From Pseudochrobactrum asaccharolyticum (GTDB lineage Bacteria > Pseudomonadota > Alphaproteobacteria > Rhizobiales > Rhizobiaceae), in assembly GCF_003314995.1 (NCBI RefSeq), contig NZ_QNRH01000001.1, positions 372,001 through 436,000 on the forward strand: a DNA stretch of 64,000 bases. Direction: 5' to 3'. Position 1 is the stretch's first letter, and every line of letters begins with the position of its first letter. Shown here in pieces: positions 54,072 through 62,493 of this stretch. The notes beneath the pieces were generated by a model that was not told where the DNA came from, did not search any database, and saw only the letters and a program-made list of their open reading frames with translations. Both the position numbers and the translations under genes were made by a program.

Positions 54072-55148
54072 ATGACCACAGCCACCACAAAAGAAAACCT
54101 GAATAAAGGTGAAATCCGCAGCGCGGCAGAACGTTTTGGCGTTTTGGAAATGCCGTCTCTGGACTATACACCGGAGATCGCAGCAGAAACCGAGCATCTC
54201 TATCAGCGCGTGGCGCATCATATTCCGCGCATCGAGTGGCCTGCTTATGCGCCTTATGTTGCGGCGATCAACCGTATCAAAAAACAGCGCAACGCCGTTA
54301 TCCTTGCCCATAATTATCAGACACCGGAAATTTTCCATTGTGTGGCGGATATTGTCGGCGACAGCTTGCAGCTGGCGCGCGAGGCTGCCCGTGTCGATGC
54401 CGATATTATCGTGCAGTGCGGTGTGCATTTCATGGCGGAAACCTCAAAACTGCTCAGCCCTGAAAAGACCGTGCTAATACCGGATATGAAGGCAGGTTGT
54501 TCGCTGGCGGAATCCATCACCGGTGCGGACGTGCGCCTGTTGCGCGAGACCTATCCGGGAGTGCCGATTGTCACCTATGTCAACACCTCTGCCGATGTGA
54601 AGGCCGAGAGCGATATTTGCTGTACCTCTGCCAATGCCGTGCAGGTGGTGGAGAGCTTCGGTGTTGATCGCGTGCTCTGTATTCCTGATGAGTTTCTGGC
54701 GCAGAATGTGGCGGCACAGACTTCCGTTAAGGTGCTGACATGGAAAGGCCGTTGCGAGGTGCACGAGCGCTTTACGGCTGGGGAATTGCTGGCGTACCGC
54801 GCCGCTGATCCGTCAGTGCAGATTGTTGCCCATCCGGAGTGCCCGCCTGAAGTGGTGGCCGTGGCTGATTTCGCCGGTTCCACCAAGGGCATGATTGACT
54901 ATGTGCGCGACAATCGTCCGGCCAAGGTGATGCTGGTAACCGAATGCTCGATGGCCTCCAATATTGCTGCGGAAGTGCCGGAGGTGGAATTCGTCAAACC
55001 GTGTAATCTCTGCCCGCATATGAAGCGCATTACCCTGCCGAAAATTCTCGACACGCTGGTGAATATGAGCGGTGAGGTTTTTGTTGACGCAACAATGGCT
55101 GTCAAAGCACGGCAGGCCGTTGAACGTATGATCAATCTGAAAAACTGA
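54072..55148 (+). CDS. nadA: Quinolinate synthase
   Basis: A [4Fe-4S] enzyme that condenses iminoaspartate with dihydroxyacetone phosphate to quinolinate, the second step of NAD synthesis. Its 358 residues carry [36 protein letters not shown] and [14 protein letters not shown]; the cysteines in these segments bind the cluster. ATG 54072 has GAGG six bases upstream; an in-frame ATG at 54060 would add four residues and is possible. First gene of nadABC-panC-ASCH-panB. Confidence 0.95.
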   Translation: MTTATTKENLNKGEIRSAAERFGVLEMPSLDYTPEIAAETEHLYQRVAHHIPRIEWPAYAPYVAAINRIKKQRNAVILAHNYQTPEIFHCVADIVGDSLQLAREAARVDADIIVQCGVHFMAETSKLLSPEKTVLIPDMKAGCSLAESITGADVRLLRETYPGVPIVTYVNTSADVKAESDICCTSANAVQVVESFGVDRVLCIPDEFLAQNVAAQTSVKVLTWKGRCEVHERFTAGELLAYRAADPSVQIVAHPECPPEVVAVADFAGSTKGMIDYVRDNRPAKVMLVTECSMASNIAAEVPEVEFVKPCNLCPHMKRITLPKILDTLVNMSGEVFVDATMAVKARQAVERMINLKN

Positions 55149-55158
55149 CGGCGTGACG

Positions 55159-56724
55159 ATGAGCACGAAACCCAATCAGATTATACCCGGTCAGATTATA
55201 ATTGTCGGCGGCGGACTGGCAGGGTTGTTTTGCGCCCTGCAGCTCAGTCCTTTGCCGGTGACGATGATAGCGGCTGCTCCTATCGGGCAGGGCGCATCTT
55301 CCGCATGGGCACAGGCCGGTATTGCTGCGGCTGTCTCATCCGATGATACAGTAGAAAGCCATGTAACGGATACGCTGATCGCTGGTGACGGTATTGTGGA
55401 TGAGGATGTCATCCGTATGATGGCCTCTTCGGCCTCAGATCGTGTGCATGATCTCCTCGAACTCGGCGTGCCGTTTGACCGCGATCTGGCCGGTCATTTG
55501 CAGGTTTCGCGTGAGGCCGCGCACAGCCATAATCGTATTGTGCGCGTGCGTGGCGATATGGCTGGCCGTGCAATCATGCAGGCACTGGTTGCCAAAGTGC
55601 GGGAAACACCGTCCATCATGCTGATCGAAAATGCTTCGGCCTATCAGCTGATTTCGGATGCAGATGGTATCAGCGGCATTACTATCCGCCGTACAGATGG
55701 ATCGGATCAGATTTTGCCTGCCCGTCAGGTGGTGATTGCCAGTGGCGGTATCGGCCATCTCTATCAGGTGACCACCAATCCGGCTGAGGCCAGCGGTTCC
55801 GGCATCGGTATGGCGGCACAGGCCGGAGCGCTTTTGGCGGATATGGAATTTGTGCAGTTTCACCCGACAGCGCTGGATGTGAAGGCCGATCCGTCACCTT
55901 TGGCAACAGAGGCTCTGCGTGGCCACGGCGCACATCTTGTCAACAAAGCCGGTGAGCGTTTTATGTTGCGCCATGATCCAGCGGCAGAAATGGCACCGCG
56001 CGATGTCGTGGCACGCGGTATTTATGAAGAGGTGATGAGCGGGCGCGGTGCTTATCTCGATTGCACTAAGGCAATCGGTGAGAGTTTTGCACAGGAGTTC
56101 CCGACCGTTTATGCCTATTGTCAGGCAGTTGGTATTGATCCGGCGCGCGATCTCATCCCCGTTGTGCCCGCCGCGCACTACTTTATGGGGGGTATTCTCA
56201 CGGATATGGATGGCCGCACAACGGTTAAAGGGCTGTGGGCTTGCGGCGAGGCTGCCTCCACCGGCGCACATGGTGCCAATCGCTTGGCATCCAATTCTTT
56301 GCTTGAAGCGGTAGTGTTTGGTGCGCGGGTTGCTGAGGCGATCAGGCAATTGCCGCAAGAAGAATGTGCATCTCAATCTGTCGTGCAGGTTCTGGCAGCT
56401 GCAAATAAACAGAATTGCACTGAGGCCATGCAGCAATTGCGGGCGGTAATGAGCCGTAGTTTCGGCGTTATCCGCAGGCAGAATCAGATGTTGCAGGGGC
56501 TGCAACAAATCCGGCAACTGGCACAGGATAATCATGATCCGCTATTTGCCAATTGCTTGGCGACTGCCGAAGTCTTGGCCGTATCGGCTTTGGCTCGCAA
56601 GGAAAGCCGTGGCGGTCATTATCGCAGCGACTATCCTGAAAGCTCGGTTATCTGGCAACATCGCTCAATGATGACTTTGCAAGACGCCCAAGAGACTTAT
56701 CAAAAATTAGCGGAAACTGCCTGA
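55159..56724 (+). CDS. nadB: L-aspartate oxidase
   Basis: An FAD enzyme that oxidises aspartate to iminoaspartate, the first step of NAD synthesis. It has 521 residues. The dinucleotide motif is IIIVGGGLAGLFCALQL. The active-site segment is SREAAHSHNRIVRVRGDMAGRAI. Also visible are the HPTALD motif and GLWACGEAASTGAHGANRLASNSLLEAVVFG. A GTG at 55153, two codons earlier, is an alternative start. It begins 10 bases after nadA and overlaps nadC. Confidence 0.95.
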   Translation: MSTKPNQIIPGQIIIVGGGLAGLFCALQLSPLPVTMIAAAPIGQGASSAWAQAGIAAAVSSDDTVESHVTDTLIAGDGIVDEDVIRMMASSASDRVHDLLELGVPFDRDLAGHLQVSREAAHSHNRIVRVRGDMAGRAIMQALVAKVRETPSIMLIENASAYQLISDADGISGITIRRTDGSDQILPARQVVIASGGIGHLYQVTTNPAEASGSGIGMAAQAGALLADMEFVQFHPTALDVKADPSPLATEALRGHGAHLVNKAGERFMLRHDPAAEMAPRDVVARGIYEEVMSGRGAYLDCTKAIGESFAQEFPTVYAYCQAVGIDPARDLIPVVPAAHYFMGGILTDMDGRTTVKGLWACGEAASTGAHGANRLASNSLLEAVVFGARVAEAIRQLPQEECASQSVVQVLAAANKQNCTEAMQQLRAVMSRSFGVIRRQNQMLQGLQQIRQLAQDNHDPLFANCLATAEVLAVSALARKESRGGHYRSDYPESSVIWQHRSMMTLQDAQETYQKLAETA

Positions 56725-57587
56725 TGAAAACTGCTTATCCTTCTGTTCTGCCACGCCCGCTGGTTGAAGAGGCTGTGCGCAATGCGCTGCTCGAAGATCT
56801 GGGACGAGCCGGAGATATTACCAGCCATGCCACAATTGCTCCTGAGAAACAGGCAACAGCGATACTGACCAGCCGTGAGGATGGTGTGCTTGCCGGTCTG
56901 GATTTTGTTCGTGCCGCTTTCGCACAGATTGATCCGTCTTTGGAGGTCTCAATCGCTGTCACAGATGCAACCCGCATCAAAGCCGGACAGGAGATTGCCC
57001 GTATCAGCGGTAATGCCCGATCCATTTTGTCGGCTGAACGTGTGGCGCTTAATTATCTGATGGTTCTGTCCGGCATTGCGACTTACACGGCACGTTTCGC
57101 GGATAAGATTGCCCATACACAGGCGAAAATCTGCGATACGCGCAAAACCATGCCCGGTATGCGCTCATTTGCCAAATATGCGGTGCGATGCGGCGGCGGT
57201 GCCAATCACCGATTTGGCCTCGATGATGCGGTGCTGATTAAAGACAACCACATTGCCGTTGCCGGTGGTGTTAAACAGGCGATTGAAGCCGCCCGCAGCT
57301 TTGTCGGACATCTGGTGAAGATCGAAGTTGAAGTCGATACGCTGGAACAGATGGCGGAAGCGCTGTCTGTGCAGGCCGATGTGATTCTTCTTGATAATAT
57401 GCCGCCGGAAACCCTTGTTAAGGCAGTAGAAATTAATGCCGGACGCGCAAAGCTTGAGGCGTCAGGCAATATTAATTTCGATACAGTGAAAGCTGTGGCC
57501 GAGAGCGGCGTTGACTATATTTCAACATCAAAAATCACAATGTCTGCACCAACCTTGGATGTTGGACTGGATATTGTTGTTGAATGA
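56724..57587 (+). CDS. nadC: Nicotinate-nucleotide pyrophosphorylase (carboxylating)
   Basis: Converts quinolinate and PRPP to nicotinate mononucleotide. The 287 residues include CDTRKTMPGMRSFAKYAVRCGGGANHRFGLDDAVLIKDNHIA and the C-terminal AVAESGVDYISTSKITMSAP. Its ATG overlaps the nadB stop codon (TGATG), giving tight coupling of the three NAD genes. Confidence 0.97.
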   Translation: MKTAYPSVLPRPLVEEAVRNALLEDLGRAGDITSHATIAPEKQATAILTSREDGVLAGLDFVRAAFAQIDPSLEVSIAVTDATRIKAGQEIARISGNARSILSAERVALNYLMVLSGIATYTARFADKIAHTQAKICDTRKTMPGMRSFAKYAVRCGGGANHRFGLDDAVLIKDNHIAVAGGVKQAIEAARSFVGHLVKIEVEVDTLEQMAEALSVQADVILLDNMPPETLVKAVEINAGRAKLEASGNINFDTVKAVAESGVDYISTSKITMSAPTLDVGLDIVVE

Positions 57588-57624
57588 TGAGACAGAGCCG
57601 TTACGATTATCGGGAAATGAGCAT

Positions 57625-58488
57625 ATGCAGCTGATACGCACGATTTCAGATTTACGGACGGCTCTCAAGGCTGAGCGCAGCCGTGGCAAGAGTATCGGCT
57701 TTGTGCCGACGATGGGCTATCTGCATATCGGCCATCTCACATTGGTCAAAAACAGCCAACAGCATTGCGATGTGTCTGTGGTGTCGATTTTCGTCAATCC
57801 CACGCAATTCGCGCCCAATGAAGATCTGGCACAATATCCGCGTGATCTGCCTCGTGATCTGAAATTGCTGGAAGAGCAGGGTTGTGATTATGTTTTCGCG
57901 CCGGATGTGAATGAGATGTATCCGGATGGCAGCGGCAAAACATCGACCTATGTCGATGCGGGAGAACTTTCTTCCATTCTGATGGGAGCATTACGTCCGC
58001 ATCATTTCCGCGGTGTGGCCACGGTGGTGAGCAAGCTGTTCAATATTGTGCAGCCGGATAAGGCTTTTTTCGGTGAGAAAGATTATCAGCAACTGGCGGT
58101 TATCAAACGCATGGTTGCTGATCTCAATCAGCCGGTGGATGTGGTCGGCGTGACGACTGTACGCGAGCCGGATGGGCTGGCTTGCTCATCGCGCAACAGT
58201 CTTTTGAGTGCGCAGGACCGTGCTGCCGCTGTTGTCCTGCCGCAGGCGATGCAACTAGCTCAGACACTTGTAGATCAGGGCGAGCGTTCGGTTGCGGCAT
58301 TGCGCCATGCTGTTGTCGATAAATTGCAGCAGGAGCCGCGCGGTGAGATCGAGGCCGTGGATATCCGTGATGCAGAAACACTGGCTGAAACCGCGGAGCA
58401 ACTTACTGCACCGGCGGTACTATTGCTGACTGTTCGTTTTGGCAAAACCCGCCTGATCGACCAGCATGTGCTGCGCTTTTTAAACTGA
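57625..58488 (+). CDS. panC: Pantothenate synthetase
   Basis: Joins pantoate and beta-alanine with ATP to make pantothenate, the precursor of CoA. The 287 residues have FVPTMGYLHIGHLTLVK (His34, His37 of the HIGH-type motif), IFVNPTQFAPNEDL and VREPDGLACSSRNSLLS. ATG 57625 gives the family length; the open frame to 57511 lies inside nadC and is rejected. It is 37 bp after nadC, in the same operon. Confidence 0.96.
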   Translation: MQLIRTISDLRTALKAERSRGKSIGFVPTMGYLHIGHLTLVKNSQQHCDVSVVSIFVNPTQFAPNEDLAQYPRDLPRDLKLLEEQGCDYVFAPDVNEMYPDGSGKTSTYVDAGELSSILMGALRPHHFRGVATVVSKLFNIVQPDKAFFGEKDYQQLAVIKRMVADLNQPVDVVGVTTVREPDGLACSSRNSLLSAQDRAAAVVLPQAMQLAQTLVDQGERSVAALRHAVVDKLQQEPRGEIEAVDIRDAETLAETAEQLTAPAVLLLTVRFGKTRLIDQHVLRFLN

Positions 58489-58499
58489 GCGAGAGTGCC

Positions 58500-58907
58500 T
58501 TGAAAATCAAAGCTCTGTCTGTGGTTGCACCTTCCGGAACACTTATTGCGCGTGGCGAGAAAACACTGGAAGTCCGCCGCTGGCATCCGGATATCGCATC
58601 GGATGAGGAGTTGCTGATTATCGAAAACCGGCATTATCTTCGTCAGGACGGTGAAGAAGATCCGGATGGACATGCTGTTGCTTTAGTGCGGGTGAAGACT
58701 ATACGCCCATTTGAGAAAGCTGATATCCCAGCGGCCTGCGCTTCTTACTATGAGGATGGTTGGTTGGCGTGGGAGCTGACAGATATACGTCCGGTATTAT
58801 GTGATCAGAAGGTGGTCGCAGCCAGAGGTATTTATCAGGTTGAGTTGGACGATGTGTTGTTAACGTCCGGCACGCGTAAGCAGGAAAAGCAAGGGAGAGA
58901 GTCATGA
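58500..58907 (+). CDS. ASCH-domain protein inside the pantothenate genes
   Basis: A 135-residue ASCH (PUA-like) protein: [27 protein letters not shown] carries the G-x-K-x-x-E-x-R core (Gly19, Lys21, Glu24, Arg26), then IIENRHYL and the [13 protein letters not shown] segment. ASCH domains bind RNA or modified nucleosides, and one branch hydrolyses N4-acetylcytidine; the role of this one is unknown. It starts at TTG 58500, 11 bases after panC, and its stop overlaps the panB ATG. The coupling implies a job linked to pantothenate or CoA supply, but that is inference. Confidence 0.85.
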   Translation: MKIKALSVVAPSGTLIARGEKTLEVRRWHPDIASDEELLIIENRHYLRQDGEEDPDGHAVALVRVKTIRPFEKADIPAACASYYEDGWLAWELTDIRPVLCDQKVVAARGIYQVELDDVLLTSGTRKQEKQGRES

Positions 58908-59713
58908 GTGTCCAGAAACAAATTCGTCGTATTACGGTGCCGGAAATCCGTGCCCGCAAAGGCGGTGTGCCGCTGGTATCCCTCACGGCTTATCATGCCC
59001 ATACGGCGGCGATTGTTGACCGCTATGCGGACTTTATGCTGGTGGGCGATAGTGTCGGCATGGTGATGCATGGCATGGAGTCGACCATCGGTGTGTCTCT
59101 GGAAATGATGATCATGCACGGGCAGGCGGTTATGCGCGGCTCATCCCGTGCGCTGGTTGTGGTGGATATGCCGTTCGGCTCCTATGAGGAAAGTCCGCAG
59201 ATCGCTTTTCGCAATGCGGCGCGGATCATGGCGGAAACCGGCTGTGGTGCGGTTAAGCTCGAGGGCGGCGTGCAGATGGCTGAGACGATCAGCTTTCTTA
59301 CCAAACGCGGCATTCCGGTGCTGGCGCATATCGGTCTGACCCCGCAAGCTGTACATGTGATGGGTGGTTATAAGGTGCAGGGGCGCGATCAGGCACTGTG
59401 GGATTTGATCAAGCAAGATGCGCAAGCCGTTGCCGATGCCGGTGCATTCGGCATTGTACTGGAAGGTATTGTCGAGCCGCTGGCACGTGAAATTACCGCA
59501 CAGGTTACTGTGCCGACCATTGGCATCGGCGCATCAGCGGAATGTGACGGGCAAATTTTGGTGCTGGAAGATATGCTCGGTCTGAACGACAAGCCTGCGA
59601 AATTTGTCCGTCAATATGGTGCCATAGGTACAGCCATTGACGAGGCGGTGAAGAGTTACGCGGAAGATGTGAAAAGCCGTAGCTTTCCTGATGAGCGGCA
59701 TATTTATCGCTAG
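58904..59713 (+). CDS. panB: 3-methyl-2-oxobutanoate hydroxymethyltransferase
   Basis: Makes ketopantoate from 2-oxoisovalerate with methylenetetrahydrofolate, the first step to pantothenate. The 269 residues show [33 protein letters not shown] (metal-binding Asp), [20 protein letters not shown], and the [21 protein letters not shown] signature. ATGA overlap with the ASCH gene. Last gene of the cofactor operon, followed by two REP-like repeats. Confidence 0.96.
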   Translation: MSVQKQIRRITVPEIRARKGGVPLVSLTAYHAHTAAIVDRYADFMLVGDSVGMVMHGMESTIGVSLEMMIMHGQAVMRGSSRALVVVDMPFGSYEESPQIAFRNAARIMAETGCGAVKLEGGVQMAETISFLTKRGIPVLAHIGLTPQAVHVMGGYKVQGRDQALWDLIKQDAQAVADAGAFGIVLEGIVEPLAREITAQVTVPTIGIGASAECDGQILVLEDMLGLNDKPAKFVRQYGAIGTAIDEAVKSYAEDVKSRSFPDERHIYR

Positions 59714-59820
59714 AGCATTTCCAGCAAAAGTGCGTAGCGGTTTTGCGTGGGATAATGCGACCACCGAATCTCTGAGCATTTCCAGCAAAAGTGCGTAGCG
59801 GTTTTGCGTAGGATAATGCG
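59712..59820. repeat. Two tandem REP-like repeat copies
   Basis: Copies at 59712-59760 and 59773-59820 are nearly identical: (A/T)GAGCATTTCCAGC, AAAAGTGCGTAGCGG, TTTTGCGT(G/A)GGATAATGCG. They lie between the convergent panB and nadQ genes. Confidence 0.88.
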
Positions 59821-59832
59821 AAATACTAAAAT

Positions 59833-60837
59833 TTATCTTTGCGAGAGCGTTACCTTTAAGCCCGGTGCAGGGCGCTCTTCCAGAACTGCACGGCGGAAAC
59901 GGTAGAGCGCTGCCGGACGTCCGCGTTGCTGGCTGAGGCTGGCACCGGTCGGCTCTACCAGTTCGGCATTTTCCACCAGACGACGGAAATTCTGCTTATG
60001 CAGATGACGGCCGGATATAGCCTCAACGGTTTCCTGCAAGGCTGTGAGGGTGAAACAATCGGGCATCAGCTCGAAAATCACCGGACGGTATTTCAGCTTG
60101 GCACGCAGGCGGGCAATTGCGGTTGCGAGAATGCGGCGATGGTCAAACACCATGGCTTTGCCGGTATGGCGTTGCAATTCGTCCAGTTGTGCGCTCGGGC
60201 TGACAGTGCCGTCAATTGTTGCCTCCCGCACCAGACCGGCCTCATAAAGCAGCTCGTAGCGTTCGAGTACGCGCTCCTCATCCCATTGAATACCATCAGT
60301 GCCAAAGGCAAGGCGCAAACGGGTCAAGCGCGGTAACTGATGCAGATCATAGGCCGGATGGCTGCGCTTGTCACTTTGCGCCCATTCACGTAAGGCGGGG
60401 ATAATAAGGTGGTCGATGAGTGGCGGCTTGCCGCTGCGCCAGTCTTCCCAAGGCAGAAAATCATACCAATATTGCCAGTCATTATCCGGTTGTTCACCAC
60501 TTTGGCGAGTTAGCGCCAGATAGCCGACAGAGATCACATGGGTATCATCGGTGGGCGTTGAAGACTTGGCACGGCCACGGTCGCCGAATGTATAGAGCTG
60601 TTCCACATAGCCGAGGCGCAAAGCGGTCTGCGCTTCCACCCATAGCCGCAGACCCATTTCCAGTGTGCGGTGTTTCAGCGGATCAAACCGCCCGTAAGGC
60701 AGTGAGAGCGCGCCGGAAACCTCATGGGCTGCAGGCATTTCATGATCATCGGAACAGAGAATAACCGGACGGTTATTGCTGATTGTAACAACTGCAGCAC
60801 TCAAGCCCACCTCAACGACAGCGGAAACATCAGCCAT
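59833..60837 (-). CDS. nadQ: NadQ-type transcription regulator (Nudix-like plus winged helix)
   Basis: A 334-residue protein with an N-terminal Nudix-like fold (SAAVVTISNNRPVILCSD to GYLALTRQ) that lacks a usable Nudix box, so it should bind rather than hydrolyse a ligand. A C-terminal winged-helix part has LQETVEAISGRHLHKQNFRRLVENAELVEPTG and the RPAALYRFRR wing, as in the NrtR/NadQ (COG4111-like) group. NadQ is reported to control nadABC genes in alphaproteobacteria. Here nadABC lies 5.8 kb away with a palindrome upstream. It overlaps the HD-domain gene by eight bases, last in a leftward operon. Confidence 0.78.
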   Translation of the reverse strand: MADVSAVVEVGLSAAVVTISNNRPVILCSDDHEMPAAHEVSGALSLPYGRFDPLKHRTLEMGLRLWVEAQTALRLGYVEQLYTFGDRGRAKSSTPTDDTHVISVGYLALTRQSGEQPDNDWQYWYDFLPWEDWRSGKPPLIDHLIIPALREWAQSDKRSHPAYDLHQLPRLTRLRLAFGTDGIQWDEERVLERYELLYEAGLVREATIDGTVSPSAQLDELQRHTGKAMVFDHRRILATAIARLRAKLKYRPVIFELMPDCFTLTALQETVEAISGRHLHKQNFRRLVENAELVEPTGASLSQQRGRPAALYRFRRAVLEERPAPGLKVTLSQR

Positions 60838-61450
60838 GAATTTGTGTCTCCAATATGTTGAATCGGTTGATAAAAGCCCGTTCTATCTCTGCGGTTGGCC
60901 GTGGTGATAAATCAAAGTGACCGGCATGAAAACCGCGCGGTCGGCCGAAAAATTCTGCGGCCTCTGCCGTGCTGAAACCAGCCAGTGCAGTTGCCTCAAA
61001 ATAAGCGGAAACAATGTCGGCTTTCTTAATCGCTTTTTTTAAAACTGCAGGCACGGTCGCAGGCAGAGAAAAGCGCAGATGAATGGCCGTTTCCAGTCGC
61101 GCTTCGATCTGTTTATAGGCACCGCCCATCACCGCCTTAAAGGGCGAGATCATATCGCCGATCACGTATTCCGGTGCGTCATGCAGCAAAGCCAGCATCT
61201 GATGCTGCAAAGGAGCATCAGGATTTTGCTCGCGGAAAATCTGTTCCACCAGCAGCGAATGTTGCGCAACGGAATAAGCATGGTCGCCACGGGTCTGGCC
61301 GTTCCAGCGGGCAACACGTGCCAACCCGTGGGCAATATCACTGATTTCGATATCCAGCGGTGAAGGATCAAGCAAATCCAGCCTGCGGCCTGACAACATG
61401 CGCTGCCATGCCCGAACCGGTTTTGTCTTAGAGTCGCCGGATACTGCCAT
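60830..61450 (-). CDS. HD-domain phosphohydrolase (YfbR-like)
   Basis: A 206-residue metal-dependent hydrolase. The HD motifs are ARWNGQTRGDHAYSVAQHSLLVEQIF, LALLHDAPEYVIGDMISPFK and a later Asp in KKADIVSAYFEATAL. This order matches YfbR-type 5'-nucleotidases acting on (deoxy)nucleoside monophosphates; the substrate is not proven. It starts at ATG 61450, sharing one base with the ygfZ stop (TAATG), and overlaps nadQ by eight bases, so the three genes form one tight operon. Confidence 0.85.
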   Translation of the reverse strand: MAVSGDSKTKPVRAWQRMLSGRRLDLLDPSPLDIEISDIAHGLARVARWNGQTRGDHAYSVAQHSLLVEQIFREQNPDAPLQHQMLALLHDAPEYVIGDMISPFKAVMGGAYKQIEARLETAIHLRFSLPATVPAVLKKAIKKADIVSAYFEATALAGFSTAEAAEFFGRPRGFHAGHFDLSPRPTAEIERAFINRFNILETQIHG

Positions 61451-62364
61451 TAGTCTGCTGCTCCTTCTGGGAAGGTGAATTTAGCATAGGCGGGGATTGT
61501 CATGCTGACCTCCGTTGCACCGGCGAGCAGCGGAATGTTTTTATCCATTGCGTCTTTCACACGGTCAATACGCACCAGAGCGAGCGCGTTGCTGCCATTG
61601 ACACTGCGCAAGGTTCCGACTTCTTTGCCACCGGCTGTAATCGGCGTGTCTGATGCAGGTAGATTGGCCTGCGCTGTCACCTGCAAAATCCGGCGCCGTG
61701 CAGTGCCGCGATGCTGCATACGGGACACTACTTCCTGTCCGACAAAGCAGCCCTTCTTGAATGATACGCCGCTGAATTGTTCGAGATTAATATCATGCGG
61801 GAAAACATCATTCATGATGAAATCCGCACCGCCTTCGGCAATACCATAATGAATGCGCAAGGCTGCCCATGCATCGCGCTCTGCTGGCGTGGCAGGGGAG
61901 GCACTGCCGCTTTCAGCATAATGGCGCAGAACATTTACTTCCTCTGGGAAGCGCTCATCACGCACAGACTGATAATTTTCGTCCGCAATTGAATCACTTT
62001 CTGAACTGCTTGAATCAGTTTTCCAGCTCAGTCTGATAATTGATTCATTTAAAACAATAATTTCTGCTTTGGCACGTAGGCGATAGAGCGTGAGGCGCTT
62101 GGCGAAAACCTCTGATCCTTCTTTCGCAAGATCAATACGGAAGCCGTCTTCAACGCGCGAGATCAAAAAATCGAACTGGATTTTACCCTGAGGGCTTAGC
62201 AGCGCCGATGCACGCAGGATGCCGGTTTCGAGGGAGATCAGATCAGCCGTAAAAATGGATTGCAGAAAGGTTTCCGCTTCAGGACCGCGCACAAGAATCT
62301 GTGTTCGGTCATCGAAATTTCCGGTTGATCCGGTGAACAGAGTTAAAGGTTCTGTCGTTGTCAT
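61450..62364 (-). CDS. ygfZ: YgfZ/IbaG-type folate-binding Fe-S assembly protein
   Basis: A 304-residue GcvT-like protein that uses folate and helps maintain certain [4Fe-4S] enzymes such as MiaB. The signature K-G-C-[FYW]-x-G-Q-E is present as SFKKGCFVGQEVVSRMQHRGTARRR. The N-terminal fold has FLQSIFTADLISLETGILRASALLSPQGKIQFDFLI. ATG 62364 with GGAAAG upstream is chosen over the in-frame codon at 62400. First gene of the leftward ygfZ-HD-nadQ operon, divergent from pyrC. Confidence 0.9.
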   Translation of the reverse strand: MTTTEPLTLFTGSTGNFDDRTQILVRGPEAETFLQSIFTADLISLETGILRASALLSPQGKIQFDFLISRVEDGFRIDLAKEGSEVFAKRLTLYRLRAKAEIIVLNESIIRLSWKTDSSSSESDSIADENYQSVRDERFPEEVNVLRHYAESGSASPATPAERDAWAALRIHYGIAEGGADFIMNDVFPHDINLEQFSGVSFKKGCFVGQEVVSRMQHRGTARRRILQVTAQANLPASDTPITAGGKEVGTLRSVNGSNALALVRIDRVKDAMDKNIPLLAGATEVSMTIPAYAKFTFPEGAAD

Positions 62365-62493
62365 ATCAACTTTCCGGTTTATAAAGCAGTGCAGATGCAA
62401 TTATCTTGATATTCATCGCTTTGTTACGTAAGCCGCATTGCGAGTAATCGCAAGTCAGGAACAGCGAGTTATCGCAAGACAGGAGAGCCGCGA

